DNA of 64,000 nt from Cristatella mucedo (lineage: Eukaryota; Bryozoa; Phylactolaemata; Cristatellidae): assembly GCA_009760855.2 (NCBI GenBank), contig WPIO01000031.1, positions 2,669,001 through 2,733,000 on the forward strand, given 5' to 3'. The position numbers and the translations under genes are program-made. Below, one piece after another: positions 11,688 to 21,800 of this stretch. Each line of letters opens with the position of its first letter. Positions within the stretch are counted from its first letter, which is position 1. Below the pieces are notes generated by a model. That model saw only the letters and a program-made list of their open reading frames with translations. It was not told the DNA's origin and did no database searches.

Positions 11688-11889
11688 CTGATATACTTCA
11701 GAGCCGTTTCTTCCGGATTTTGCTCTTTTCGGTTTGTTCTGTATGAGTAGCTGGGGGAGGTGCCTGGACACATGTAGCGTCACAGCCTGGTAGCCAGCTG
11801 ATTATCGGGTTGGTTCCAAAATTTTGCACAGTAGATGTTTCTGTATGTGGTACCACTGGACAGTTCCATGACAGGTGTCGAGATTATGT
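11688..11889 (-). pseudogene. Receptor copy 1, exon 2 with in-frame TGA
   Basis: It opens after 'ttttttag' with the same phase-1 start as its paralogues and reads 'TTYRNIYCAKFW', so the second Cys of the YRNIxCAxC motif is already lost. An in-frame TGA replaces a Trp codon present in copies 2 and 3. The donor after 'ATATCAG' is preserved (GTACAAG). Confidence 0.85.
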
Positions 11890-12689
11890 CTAAAAAACGC
11901 CAAGGACAGGAGTACGACATACGTACGTATTGATATAAACGGTATGGTATGCAGCTAAAACGATTCTAGCAATAAATCCTGCGAAATCAGCGTCTATTCT
12001 ATTGATATAATAATGCTATTTGCATTCGATCGGTCGATTACAAAAATACTTTAGCTACTGCCACGCGAGTTAGATTTTTGCCGTGATAATACTGCATAAG
12101 CCTAATTCGGACTAGCAATTTCCATGTTCATCCGGGTATAGCCCTACACATGTATGTACATATATAGAGCTAAATCACTATAAGCGCTTCCTGTCTGAGC
12201 GTTTCCGCACACTGAGTCGGCAGTACTTTTAATTTTGCACTCTATGCATGCATATCCCTGCTGTTCTTGATAAGAGAGATAGTTTCTTCATTTTTGTGTG
12301 CTGCCACACAAAATCGTTGGCCCATAGACATGTGGAGTGAGTAGGCCATCAGTCGTTAGGATTGACACGGGAGTACATTAACGTCTTAAAACAAATTGTT
12401 AGCACACTTAAGATACTCGTGTTGATGCTTAATGCACTGCATCTCTTGGTGTCGTGGACTTTTGGAGATGTGCTTTGACTCTGGTCAGTGTGCTTTTTGT
12501 GCCAGTCTGCTTTTGCACTGGCCCTGGTTGCGTGGCCAGAGCTTAGCTAGAGCTGCGTTGTTTGCAACATGGACAGCTAGCCATTTCCGCTGACAGCGTA
12601 ACAATAATGCAACTGCGAACCTTGCTAGTATGTTCCAGTATGATTTGAGAGCTAATCCCTCCACAGAGTCAGCATTGCTTCGGGCCTAC
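11890..12689. other. Intron 1 of receptor copy 1, unassigned part
   Basis: No repeat or coding sequence is recognised between exon 2 and the LINE-B insertion. Confidence 0.5.
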
Positions 12690-14085
12690 TTAGGAATGCA
12701 AACTTAGGTAGAGTCTCCATGCTTGTTTTGTTCGATCTTTCGGCAGATTGTAATGCTATCGATCACCAAGTCCGCCTCGAGCGCCTCTCATCTCGCCTGG
12801 GCATCGCTGATACTGCACAGCAAGGGTTCAGTCCTTTATCAGTGGGAGACTCCAGAGTATTAATATGAACGGACAAAGACCACCCTAGGAACCATTGAAG
12901 TATGAGCTACCTCAGAAATTTGTGCGTGGTCCGGTTCTTTTCACGGTTTATACTCTCCCTCTTGCCGATGTGATTGCCAAGCACAATCTCGGCTTCTACT
13001 TCTATGCATATGACAGTCGGTTGTACCTTTGCTTTGATCTTTCCCAGCCCTCCAGCACATCGGTTTCACACAACTCCCTTGCTGCATGTATTGATGACAT
13101 TCGCACAAGGATAGCAGCAAACTTTTTAAAATTGAATGATGACAAAACTAACTTATGGGCAAACCAAGTGTGATTTACAAACTAGAAAACCTAACGCTCA
13201 AAATCGACTTTGCCTACACATCTGTTAAATGTGCACGAAATATAGATGTCCTATTCCAAAGCATTCTTTTATTAGACTACCACATCAGTTCCATAGTCAA
13301 GTCAGTTCAGCTACATAACAATGCTAAAGTTGGAACTTGTTAAGAAAGGATTATCATATGTAAATTGGTCCGTGCATTTACCATATCTGTCTAGACTTCT
13401 ACAACTCACTGTTTGCTGGTCTACCATTCTGTGCAATGATGTGCTTACAGCTGATGCAAAACTCCGAAGCTAGGCATGTCTGTCGTGAGCATCGCAATTA
13501 CCACAGCTCACCACTTGCAGCAGAGCTGCACTAGCTCCCAGTCAAGCAACGCATCGACTTAAAGATTCTGTTCCTCACTTTTATTTTCCTTATTTTTTTG
13601 GCTCCAGCCTACCTGTCAGATGTACTTCCCTACATGGCTAAGCATAGTACCCCCCCCCCCGCTTTTTGAAATCTAATCGTTTGCATATACTCCATACAAA
13701 AATCAAATCCTTTGGAGACCATGCCTTTATGATCCCAAAGCCTGGAACTCAATCTCCTAATTGGCGTCACATCTCCTTACTTGACCACATTAAAAAAGAA
13801 GCTAAAAACGCCTCTTTTTATCGCTTACAGCATTTAGTAGATCCATGTGATTCATCCTGTGTGCGGTTTTGGGGGCTGAGACTGTGCATGCAGCTACTAA
13901 GCATATTTGCATACCGACCCTGTATATGTCACCTCTAACCATGTTATGCTTGTTGTCCTTGAGCATGCTAATACTAACCATTCGATAATGCTTCCTTTGA
14001 AGCAAATTTAAAGTGCCTTGAGAGAGATTGAGTTCTCTGAGGGAGCTATACAAAATGTATTATTACTATCACTACTACATATACA
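12690..14085 (+). mobile_element. LINE-B copy with reverse-transcriptase core, degenerate
   Basis: The plus strand encodes, across several frameshifts, the catalytic and C-terminal parts of a CR1/L2-like reverse transcriptase. Recognisable are a motif A remnant ('VLFDLSADCNAIDHQV'), 'GPVLFTVYTLPLADVI', a damaged YADD box reading 'YAYDSRLYLCFD', and 'NFLKLNDDKTN'. The 3' coding end and the 'agagagattgagttctctgag' tail follow, then a short AT-rich tail near 14060. The YADD mutation and frameshifts show it is dead. It sits in intron 1 of receptor copy 1, opposite in strand. Confidence 0.88.
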
Positions 14086-14394
14086 TGTTCATAATGCATC
14101 TAGAAAGTCCGAACGGGCCCAAAAAAGCCAATGCTTCCAATAAATTTAAAAAAAGCAGGTGGTAAGGTGTGTCCCGTTCAAATGTAGGGGTAGTACTTTA
14201 GTAGATGGGCTCCGCAATCGATAACACGTAAATAATGACTGCTTTGACATGCTACAGAGAGATTTGGAGCATTACGCCTTGATATTGCTCAAGCACACGT
14301 AGCTTTAGCGTCGAGGGTTCATTAATCTGCTTCATGTTACCAACAAAAGGCATGCTGCAATAGTATGCTATCCTTCACGACCAAATAGACTCAC
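14086..14394 (-). other. Intron 1 of receptor copy 1, donor-proximal part
   Basis: No element is recognised. The sequence next to the donor resembles the matching intron starts of copies 2 and 3 (35771 and 63995). Confidence 0.5.
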
Positions 14395-14912
14395 CAGTTT
14401 TTGCCTCCATTAGGACGTTGTGCTTGAGCACAGGCGTGCTACTTCGGCGTTAGCATACGACACTGGGCATGCGACAACCATGTAAACGGGGTCTGTGAAC
14501 ACTGAACTTGGTGGGCAAACGTAAGACTCCGTAGGAAACTCCTTTACAACAGAAGCTGATGATGATATTTATCTTGGCAGCAGTCACCGAAGAATGCCCA
14601 ATTGTTGTCACAGGAGCATCCTCTGACCAGGCTGTTGGGCCTGTCAAATACTTCCGGTGACGCACAAGAATGAGCTGCACGACAAAACGAACTGCTAAGA
14701 TTATGGTAATCAGTGCATAGGGAGCTCATTGAGGACGGAGATAAGCCGAATCTATCTGCGATGTTGCGATGAGTTAATTTCGTTGAGATCTTGACATCAA
14801 CAGGCACAGTAGTGCTGTAGTTAGCATCACCCCTTACAATGTTCAAGATCGCTGCCACGATCGACATGGTCAAAATGTCTTTTAAAGTGTGGATTTTTAT
14901 CCTCCGCACCTT
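14395..14912 (-). pseudogene. Receptor copy 1, exon 1 (signal peptide + SMB), start codons lost
   Basis: Aligned with copy 2 from 'AAG' at 14912. The two ATGs of copy 2 correspond to GTG and ATA here. The hydrophobic leader ('SIVAAILNIV') and the SMB block ending 'FGDCCQDK' are readable. One Cys in the 'CSCDxxC' motif is Trp, and a 1-bp deletion after 'CCQDK' moves the rest out of frame. The donor CTG|GTGAGT at 14395/14394 is intact. Confidence 0.86.
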
Positions 14913-15339
14913 CAAATGCCCTGGCTCATACTTAGGAGCTGCATGGGTAAATCAAAATCTATATATTCTATATATTCAGCTGTGTGGCATTTTTTAATGC
15001 GTATAATTGCGATTTGTGCCTCTAATCCAGGATAGCAAGCGGAAGACTTAGAATCAAGATAACATGAAACCATTATAGAAATATCACGAGGGGTGAACAC
15101 TTTTTTGAAGGTATGTCAGCACAGTTATTGCACAATTGTAATTGGTAAATATCGTCAAGCGGCTAGTAAAAGGGATTTTAAAGTGTCAACAGTAGTATTA
15201 TGATATAATTTAATGAACTCGCAAAGCTTGAATAAAGAAAAGGTTCATTTACGTATGCAACAGAGCTATCGCTTTTATACTTGTACTGCGTTGCATGGGA
15301 AAATAAAAAAAGACAAGATCAAGTATCAAGCTCATAAAC
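14913..15339. other. Region upstream of receptor copy 1
   Basis: AT-rich. No promoter element or coding sequence that I can support. Confidence 0.4.
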
Positions 15340-15500
15340 TTAAACTGCCACTAGCAAGTATCCTGCCAAAGCCCGGAACTCACTCTCGATTAGCATCGCA
15401 AAAGCCTCTAACATTGGAAATTTTAACATCTGGACATTTGAGCATTAGAACGTTTAAAAGTAAGCTACGCCGCCAACCTGTTACTCTCAGCATTGTTCTT
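15340..15500 (+). mobile_element. Short LINE-B fragment
   Basis: The plus frame reads 'LPKPGTHSRLASQ', followed by a Lys/Arg-rich segment equivalent to the 'TFKRNLKTHLF' end of the LINE-B protein. Heavily mutated. Confidence 0.55.
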
Positions 15501-16204
15501 TGAGCACTTATAGGTGACGATACTGGGCATCTTAGCACCAAGACCGCTTAACATGCTTCCTTATCAGCATTTATATAATACCTAGAAAATTTATTTTAGT
15601 TCTCTTAGGGTGCTATGCAAATATCAAATTAAGTTTGAAAAATTCGTTAACCTCAACACTCCGAGTTGACCGCATTGACCTGCAGAGCAAGTATTACAGC
15701 TAAAGCCATGGTGCGTATTATTACATAACCGTGCTGGCAGAAGCAGTATCATAAGTGTTGGCAGGACTGATTGTCGGATTCCACTAAGATGCAGCAGCAT
15801 AAGTAATTAATTGTAAGTTCACTACTCACACGTAATTCAAATCGATCTGCCAAGTGGTTTTAGTGAACTGTTTAGGACATTTCAGTTAAGGAAGTTTCCA
15901 GTTAAGGAGCGAGATAACTTTTTCTTCAGTCAATCACTGCAGAATCCCTCAAGAAGCGAAATAATAGTACGGCAGTCCTCAATGGGCTTATTTCTAATGA
16001 AACTGTGCATTTTATTAATTATTAATTAGCTCATCTTCTTTCCAGAATGTGAGCAAAGCCTAAAAGGAGATTAAGTTCTCGTACTGGGCTAAACTAATGT
16101 TTGACCGCTACTATTACTTCTTAACATGCATTATTAATTCCTCTGCAACACTAAAAATAATAGCATCGCAAAGGCAAAGCTTAAAAGCATTAAATTTGGC
16201 TTTG
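15501..16204. other. Unassigned AT-rich sequence
   Basis: No supported gene or repeat. Confidence 0.45.
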
Positions 16205-16800
16205 CTTGTAGGAGTAATATAAAGCATCGCAGTTTCCACATCACACCACTTCTCGCTGACCTGCACTGGCTACCAGTCAAGCAACGGATTGACTTCAAGG
16301 CTTTGTCGCTCACTTTTAGGTCCCTTCATTCTATGGCTCCAGCTTATCTGTCAGATATACTACCCCATCAGGCCAAGCATCGTACCACCCGCTTTTCGGA
16401 ATCCATCAGTCTAGAAATACCTCGTACAAACCTTAAATCCTTTGGAGACCGTGCATTTAGTTCATATGCTCCCAAAGCCTGGAAATAGCTCCCGAATTGC
16501 GTAACAACATCTCTGACTTGACCACATTTAAAAATAACTTAAGCCGCTCTTATTTAGGACAGCATTTAGTGGCTCTCAGTGATTATTCCTTCATGTCCTT
16601 ATGCTTGCTGACATTATGCAGGCTACCATTAACCACTTTTGCATGCTGACCCTGTGCATCTCACCCTAAACATGTTATTCATGTTGTCTATCAAGCATGA
16701 TATTCCTCACCATTCAATCGCATTTCCTTTGCAGCAAATGTAAAACGCCTAGAAAGAGATTGAGTTATCCGAGCGCGCTTTATCAAGTGCATTATTGTAT
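16205..16800 (+). mobile_element. LINE-B 3' fragment (about 590 bp)
   Basis: Encodes the C-terminal 'ADLHWLPVKQRIDFKALSLTF' region (shown only in part) through 'SFGDRAFSSYAPKAW', then frameshifts. A 3' UTR and the tail motif 'agaaagagattgagttatc' with 'ctttatcaagtgcattatt' follow. The 5' breakpoint lies close to that of the copies at 17139 and 29789. Confidence 0.85.
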
Positions 16801-17127
16801 CCTAGAGTAGGCGGACCCACTGACATTCGATATGTCGGGCTGGGCGTCGCCTTGGCCCGAAAGGGTAAAGCCTGGGGTCAGCTCCCAGAGTTCCGAGGAA
16901 CGGAACTGGGTACAACGTACGCACTCTATTTCGGCGGAAGCTCTCGACAGTGTTGGACGTCCGCTCCGTCTACCACAGAGTACTCAGCTAGCCGGGTCTT
17001 GGACGGCGTACGCTTGTACTGGTGAGACGGAGTCCTGCGACGGTGCGACTGTGGAAGCCGACTGAGCACTAACACGTTTGTTCGCCCTTGCGGCGTCATC
17101 CCTTGAGCGTCATGTCGTCATGCCGTC
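16801..17127. other. CpG-rich insert between two LINE-B copies
   Basis: A G+C- and CpG-rich block with two overlapping frames of 76-77 codons, unlike the AT-richer LINE-B DNA on both sides. It ends in a short 'gtcatgtc' repeat (17099-17131). No motif identifies it; it could be part of an LTR or a captured sequence. Confidence 0.35.
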
Positions 17128-17737
17128 ATGTCTTGAGCGTCGCATTTGCCACATTACTACAGTTCTCGCCGACCTGCACTGGCTACCAGTCAAGCAACGG
17201 ATTGACTTCAAGGTTTTGTCGCTCACTTTTAGGTCCCTTCATTTTATGGCTCCAGCCTATCTGTCTGATATACTACCCCATCAGGCCAAGCATCGTACCA
17301 CCCGCTTTTCGGAATCCAACAGTCTAGAAATACCTCATACAAACCTTAAATCCTTTGGAGACCGTGCATTTAGATCATATGCTCCCAAAGCCTGGAACTC
17401 CTTCCCGACCTGCGTTAGAACATCCCCTGACCTGACCACATTTAAAAGGAACCTAAAAACACACCTATTTAGGACAGCATTTAGTGGGTCCCTGTGATTC
17501 GTCCTTGATGTGCTTATGCGTGCTGACACTGCATGCTGCCACTTACCACATTTGCATGCTGACCCTGTGCATGTCACCCCTAACCATATTATTCATTTCG
17601 TTTGTTTTTCAAGCATGATTTTACTTACCATTCAATTGCATTTCACTTTACAGCAAATGTAAAGCGCCTAGAGAGAGATTGAGTTCTCTGAGGGCGCTTT
17701 ATCAAGTGAAGTATTATTATTATTATTATTATCCCGC
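17128..17737 (+). mobile_element. LINE-B 3' copy, young subfamily
   Basis: A 139-codon plus frame covers the C-terminus of the LINE-B reverse transcriptase ('LPVKQRIDFKVLSLTFRS' through 'TFKRNLKTHLFRTAFSGSL'). The 3' UTR, the tail 'gcgctttatcaagtg' and a (TTA)n tail follow at 17710-17733. It is about 96% identical to 29789-30373, so retroposition was recent. Confidence 0.9.
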
Positions 17738-18185
17738 GCCCCTGTAGTTTACCTTGTATAGGACCTTCCTCTGTAGGCTTGTTTAGTGCCCTCCTTTGTA
17801 TAGCGCATGCGTGTGTATTATATAAAGCGTTGTGTACTTGATCGATCACGCGTGAACCACCGTTACCCAGGCGTAACGACCCAGACCGGACATAGATGAT
17901 AGCGAGCCATAGTGGGAGTTAGCCGCTGGCCCCTTGAACTCAGCTACATTATTGTTAGTATTACTATGAGCGATGACTGAAATGGTCTTTTAAATCTAAT
18001 GCGAAAGATACGATGCTTATGCACGACCACGTCCACTTTGGCATGTGCATGCAATTAAAATCTATAATTGGTAAAAAATTATAAAAGACTTACTTGGGCT
18101 AGTAGCGATGATTTCCATGCTGCTAAAGAAGGCACACGTATAGGTACTTAATAGTCTTCGAAATGGGAGCTTGAATAAGAGTTGG
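17738..18185. other. Unassigned sequence, possibly LTR-like
   Basis: Contains 'tattatataaagcg' (about 17815-17828), a TATA-like string, followed by CpG-rich sequence. It could be the promoter part of an LTR, but no paired terminus or target duplication was found. Confidence 0.3.
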
Positions 18186-18273
18186 CAAGAAACAGGATTA
18201 AAAGACCGGAGAGAAAAGAGCTGGAGTAGAGAGGGAGAGACATAGTGAAAGAGAGAGAGAGAGAGTGAGGGGG

Positions 18274-18308
<35 letters not shown>

Positions 18309-18375
18309 GGAGAAGGAAATAGTTGGTGAGTGAGAGAGAGACATGGAGAAAAAGAGAGTGAGTGAGAGAGAGAAT
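18186..18375. repeat. (GA)n-rich purine tract
   Basis: Long runs of GAGAGA with interruptions, strongest at 18244-18310. One strand is nearly all purine, so triplex or slipped structures are possible. Confidence 0.9.
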
Positions 18376-18379
18376 TCGG

Positions 18380-19041
18380 GGGCTTATTTAGACAGGGAAA
18401 CTACATCGAAATTGCTCCATGCTTTTGTGACATCCCGTCTTGACTTCCGTAACTTTCTGCTTGCTGATCTACTGGCCTTCTTACTCAAGTGCTAACATCT
18501 GGTGCGAAGCTCGACAGCTAGGCTTGTCTGTCGTGAGCGTCGTAGTTCCCACATCACACCGCTTCTCGCCGACATGCACTGGCTACCAGATAGGCAACGC
18601 ATTGACTTCAAGGTTTTGTCACTCACTTTTAGGTCCCATCATTCTTTGGCCCCAGCCTACCTATCAGATCTGCTCCCCCACCAGGCTGAGCACAGTACCA
18701 CCAGCTTTTCGGAATCTAACTGTTTACACATGTCTCTTACAAGTCTAAAATCCTTTGGAGACCTTGCCTTTAGTTTGCATGCTCCTAAAGCCTAGAACTC
18801 ACTCCCACTTGCGTCACGACATCTACGGACTTGTCCACATTAAAAAACTAAAAGCACATTTATATTTAACAGCAGTTAGCTGGTTTATTATATTCGTAAT
18901 TAGTATGCTTATGGTGCTGACACTGCACATGCTGCCACTCACCATACTTGCATGCCGACCCTGTGCATGTCAGCCCTAACCATGTTATTCTTGCTGTTTA
19001 TTGAGCATGATATCAATAACCATTCGATCGTGTTTCCTTTG
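18380..19041 (+). mobile_element. LINE-B copy, older, truncated at its 3' end
   Basis: Readable blocks are 'LLADMHWLPDRQRIDFKVL', 'APAYLSDLLPHQAEH' and 'SFGDLAFSLHAPKA', with frame changes. The 3' UTR stops at 'cgtgtttccttt', about 70 bp short of the usual end, exactly where Gypsy-type sequence begins. Confidence 0.82.
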
Positions 19042-19440
19042 TTTCGTGTTCTCCTAGTGGTTGACCGTAAGTTGTACCTGGCCAGGCTCTGCTTTCCCGG
19101 CATTTCCGTAACGGCGTTCCGGAGAGATAGCAGAACGAATTGTTAAATCGTGCATGCGTTGCCGGTCTGTGGATTCAGCGCCAGTGTCTTGGAGCCATGG
19201 GCATTTAAACTTAGATTCCAACTGGCACCGCCTGGCTATTGATGTTACTTTCTTCAACGTTGTCAAGTATCTGACACTTGTCGATAGCGGCCCCAGCAGG
19301 TTTGCCATCTGGCGGCGTATCCCCGACGAGAGCCAGACCTCGGCGGTCCGACACTTGGGACGAAATATTGCATTAATAACTTTTACTCGGTATGCAGTGG
19401 CAAGATATGGGTACGACCAAAAGAGGGCTAACACATTTCT
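19042..19440 (+). pseudogene. Ty3/Gypsy-type integrase remnant
   Basis: A 5' part reads 'DRKLYLARLCFPGISV'. After a frameshift near 19128 the frame reads 'AERIVKSCMRCRSVDSAPV', which supplies the CxxC half of the integrase zinc finger. The catalytic core start then follows, with 'WHRLAIDVT' (first catalytic Asp) and 'KYLTLVDSGPSRFAIWRRI'. Downstream the homology dissolves into frameshifted sequence and the other catalytic residues are not seen. This enzyme inserts retrotransposon cDNA into the genome; the fragment is dead. It abuts a truncated LINE-B copy. Confidence 0.8.
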
Positions 19441-19790
19441 ACATTATAATCTTTAGAAATGCGGTCGCTTCGGCCCTGCTTTTTCGGCAGACTGCCAAGT
19501 GCAAGATCAAAGCTCTGCCCCGAGCGGGCAGCAGCAGAAGCTCTCGGCCGTGAGCGCGTATCAGTATCCTCGGCCGACGCCGCCCGACCCCTCCCGACAT
19601 CGGCACTGCCGGCTACCGTCCGTCCAAACCTCACCACCGCTGCAGAAGTTGCTGCACCGGGCGCCTCGCGTCGACCGCCGACGCTGTGCAGGCCGTAGCA
19701 CCTCTATCGGTTGCGCTATCGAATCGCTGCTTATACTGAGTTGATTTTTATTTCAATAGATCGTAAACTTCATTTGGATTCACCGACATA
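19441..19790. other. CpG-rich block after the Gypsy remnant
   Basis: Very CpG-rich at about 19460-19700, with open frames on both strands that show no known domain. It may be further retroelement sequence or a CpG island. Confidence 0.3.
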
Positions 19791-19794
19791 GGAG

Positions 19795-19892
19795 GTAATT
19801 TTCTACCTCGGGGGGGGGGGGGTAATGTCCTGGCGTCTACCAGGGGAAGGAATGTACGGGGGGGGACGTCCGGGGGTAATGTCCTACAACCG
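19795..19892 (+). repeat. G-rich GGTAATGTCC-type repeat, isolated element end
   Basis: Four related units of the type 'gggggtaatgtcc', with a run of about 13 G at 19810-19822. The same kind of unit forms the right end of the element at 21055-21800, in the same orientation. No partner in inverse orientation lies close by. Confidence 0.6.
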
Positions 19893-20930
19893 GCCGGAGA
19901 TGCGATCATAGAAACGGCACACATCAATCGCGTATGACGTCGCTACTGTCCTTACGAAAAAAGATGACAAGTACTTCGGGCGTTTTATCCAGGCCAGTAT
20001 ATTATAACAAATATGCTATGGAGGCTCTTAAAATCAAGTCCTTAGGCAACAAATGCAGCGAATATACAGGTTCTATTCACGACATTCAGCCCCATGTGTC
20101 TTTTCACAGGGGTAAGATACACCCACCTCAATCTTGGTCTAGGGTTGCGGACCTGTGGCTGGCAATCTTAATTACCCGCTTCAAGCTTTTTGCCGATGGA
20201 TCTTAGCCTGGATGCAAGTTCATTGCAGTTCACTACCCAGCTCTGCGGATTAGAGGCAAGCCGTGTGTAATTGGTATTGCCTGCTGCCTACAAGTGTAGA
20301 AAAGCCACCAAAGGCTCGTCTTCCGCCATATAAATGAATCCATAATATTAGCGTCGCTTTTTCCTAACTTAACTTTGGGCTTCATTCTTTCGTTTACTGC
20401 TGCATGCACTCATTGTCAAGCGATCGGCTGAAGCATTTTGTCACACGATGTTGCCGGCAGAAGCATGGCGACTGTTTGGCCTAAGCCGCTAGGGCTAATC
20501 TCAGAGGATTGCTATCAATCAGCTAGCGAAATGGAACATTGATGCTGTAGTGGTGCCGTTTGGCGATGCATTGAGGACGCCAAACCGAAACAGCTGATTT
20601 GATTGAGTGATAATTCAAACTGAGCAGCAATTTTCTTTTAACTCAGCGTGGTCTATAAGGCTACAGAGTCTAGGCGACGCTTTCGGACAAGATACTATCT
20701 TGACTCAGTCAGTTTTATGCGAACCAGGCTGGCTTCGCCTTGACACTGTTCTAATCTCACAGTATGGCTTCATGTGTAAATGATTAAAAACCATGCGATG
20801 CAGCTCGTTTCTGGTACCACGACAACACCCGGTTGTAACGAGCACATCTCAAAAATACAGGTGCCCTTGAAAGGTTTAGCTATAATATGGGCACCTGACA
20901 TTATGATGACGAAGGACTGTGCAACAGCCA
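19893..20930. other. Unassigned sequence
   Basis: Frames up to 90 codons (19934-20206) have no recognisable motif. No transposon end is identified. Confidence 0.4.
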
Positions 20931-20998
20931 AAATAATAATACAATTAAAACATTTGTATAGCGCTCTTAGAGAACTGAATCTTCCTGTAGGAAATTGA
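20931..20998 (-). mobile_element. LINE-B 3' tip
   Basis: On the minus strand the conserved LINE-B end ('agcgctcttagagaactgaa' in plus orientation) is preceded by an (AAT) tail at 20932-20943. Only about 65 bp are present. Confidence 0.7.
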
Positions 20999-21054
20999 CA
21001 GATGCTGTACATTATAGATGATTATAGATGAAGCAATTCGTCCAAGGTTTGTAA

Positions 21055-21800
21055 GAATTTCCCCCTGGACGCTTCTGCCCCAGACATTCCCCGCCCCCGG
21101 TGGACCTAGGACATTTTCCCGAGGACATTTTGCCCTCCCCCGGGGTAGAACATTCCCCTTACGTTGACGAATGTATCACAAAGAATGCAGATGACTAAAT
21201 AAAGTTCACGCTCTATTAAAATAAAATCAGCTCATTGTAACTAGAGGAATGGATGGATTGGAAGGATGGTTTCTAATGGAGCGAGTGGTGGCGGCGGTTT
21301 CGGTGGCTGCGGCAGCGGCGAGCTATGCAGTTTGGCTCTGCGTAAGGTAGGACCAGCTCGACGCCGCCAGGCACGTGTTTGTACCCGTCAAAGCGGGCGA
21401 GCTCTACGGTGTGCCGCTCGTTCCTGCAAATGAGCGCTAAGCCTCCGAGGTCTGCTGAGTATAACTCGACCTCAAGAGATCTAGTTATACCCTAATACGC
21501 ACTAAGCCACTCATTACGGAATACGAGCAAGGGAGGATTGAGGCGGCGGAGGCGAACCCCTCCCTAAACCCGAAACCTTAAACCCTAAACCCTAAACACT
21601 AAATTCTAAACCCTAAACCCTAAAAACTTGAACGCTAAACCCTAAACCTTAAACCCTAAAACGTTAACCCTAAACCCTAAAACCTAAACCATATACCGGG
21701 GGAAATGACCTACCCCAGGGGAAATGTCAGGGGGGAATGTCCGGGGGGGGGAAATGTTCGGGGGAAATGTCCAGGGGGAAATGTCCGTATACCCGTTTAA
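21055..21800. mobile_element. Short non-autonomous element with GGACATTT-type inverted ends
   Basis: The left end (21055-21160) has repeated 'ggacattttcccga'/'gacattttgccctcccc' units. The right end (21700-21790) has their reverse complements ('gggggaaatgtcc' several times). The interior is partly CpG-rich (21240-21470) and includes degenerate CCCTAAA heptamers. The end architecture resembles the autonomous MULE at 5600-7735, whose ends are GGACAAAATGTCCC tandem units, so it may be a MULE-type passenger element. No coding capacity and no clear target duplication were found. Confidence 0.55.
21562..21692. repeat. Degenerate CCCTAAA heptamer array (plant-type telomere motif)
   Basis: About seventeen units, mostly 'ccctaaa', with variants such as 'ccttaaa', 'cactaaa' and 'acgttaa'. 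The motif equals the TTTAGGG telomere repeat read on the other strand. It is internal to the chromosome and lies inside the 21055-21800 element. Confidence 0.85.

Larger units (their letters stand above)
9039..14912 (-). pseudogene. SMB-7TM receptor copy 1, decayed pseudogene
   Basis: This is the leftmost paralogue of the array. The three exon positions match copy 2: exon 1 14912-14395, exon 2 11889-11688, exon 3 10644-9039, and the splice donors and acceptors are still present. Damage is extensive. Both ATGs used by copy 2 are changed (to GTG and ATA). An SMB cysteine has become Trp, a 1-bp deletion follows the SMB domain, and exon 2 contains an in-frame TGA at a Trp position. Exon 3 has a 4-bp insertion near 10291 and several frameshifts through TM1-TM5. 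Identifiable protein blocks remain at 10274-9894 (ectodomain) and 9251-9039 (TM6-TM7 with a 'LNFLQGIFVF' motif). LINE-B lies in its first intron (12690-14085). No function is expected. Confidence 0.88.

Noticed and set aside
21562-21692. True chromosome end
   Set aside because: The heptamers are degenerate and ordinary sequence continues for tens of kilobases on both sides.
21055-21800. Target-site duplication for the small GGACATTT-ended element
   Set aside because: Several 8-10-bp pairs were tried at both ends and none matched convincingly; the exact borders stay uncertain.
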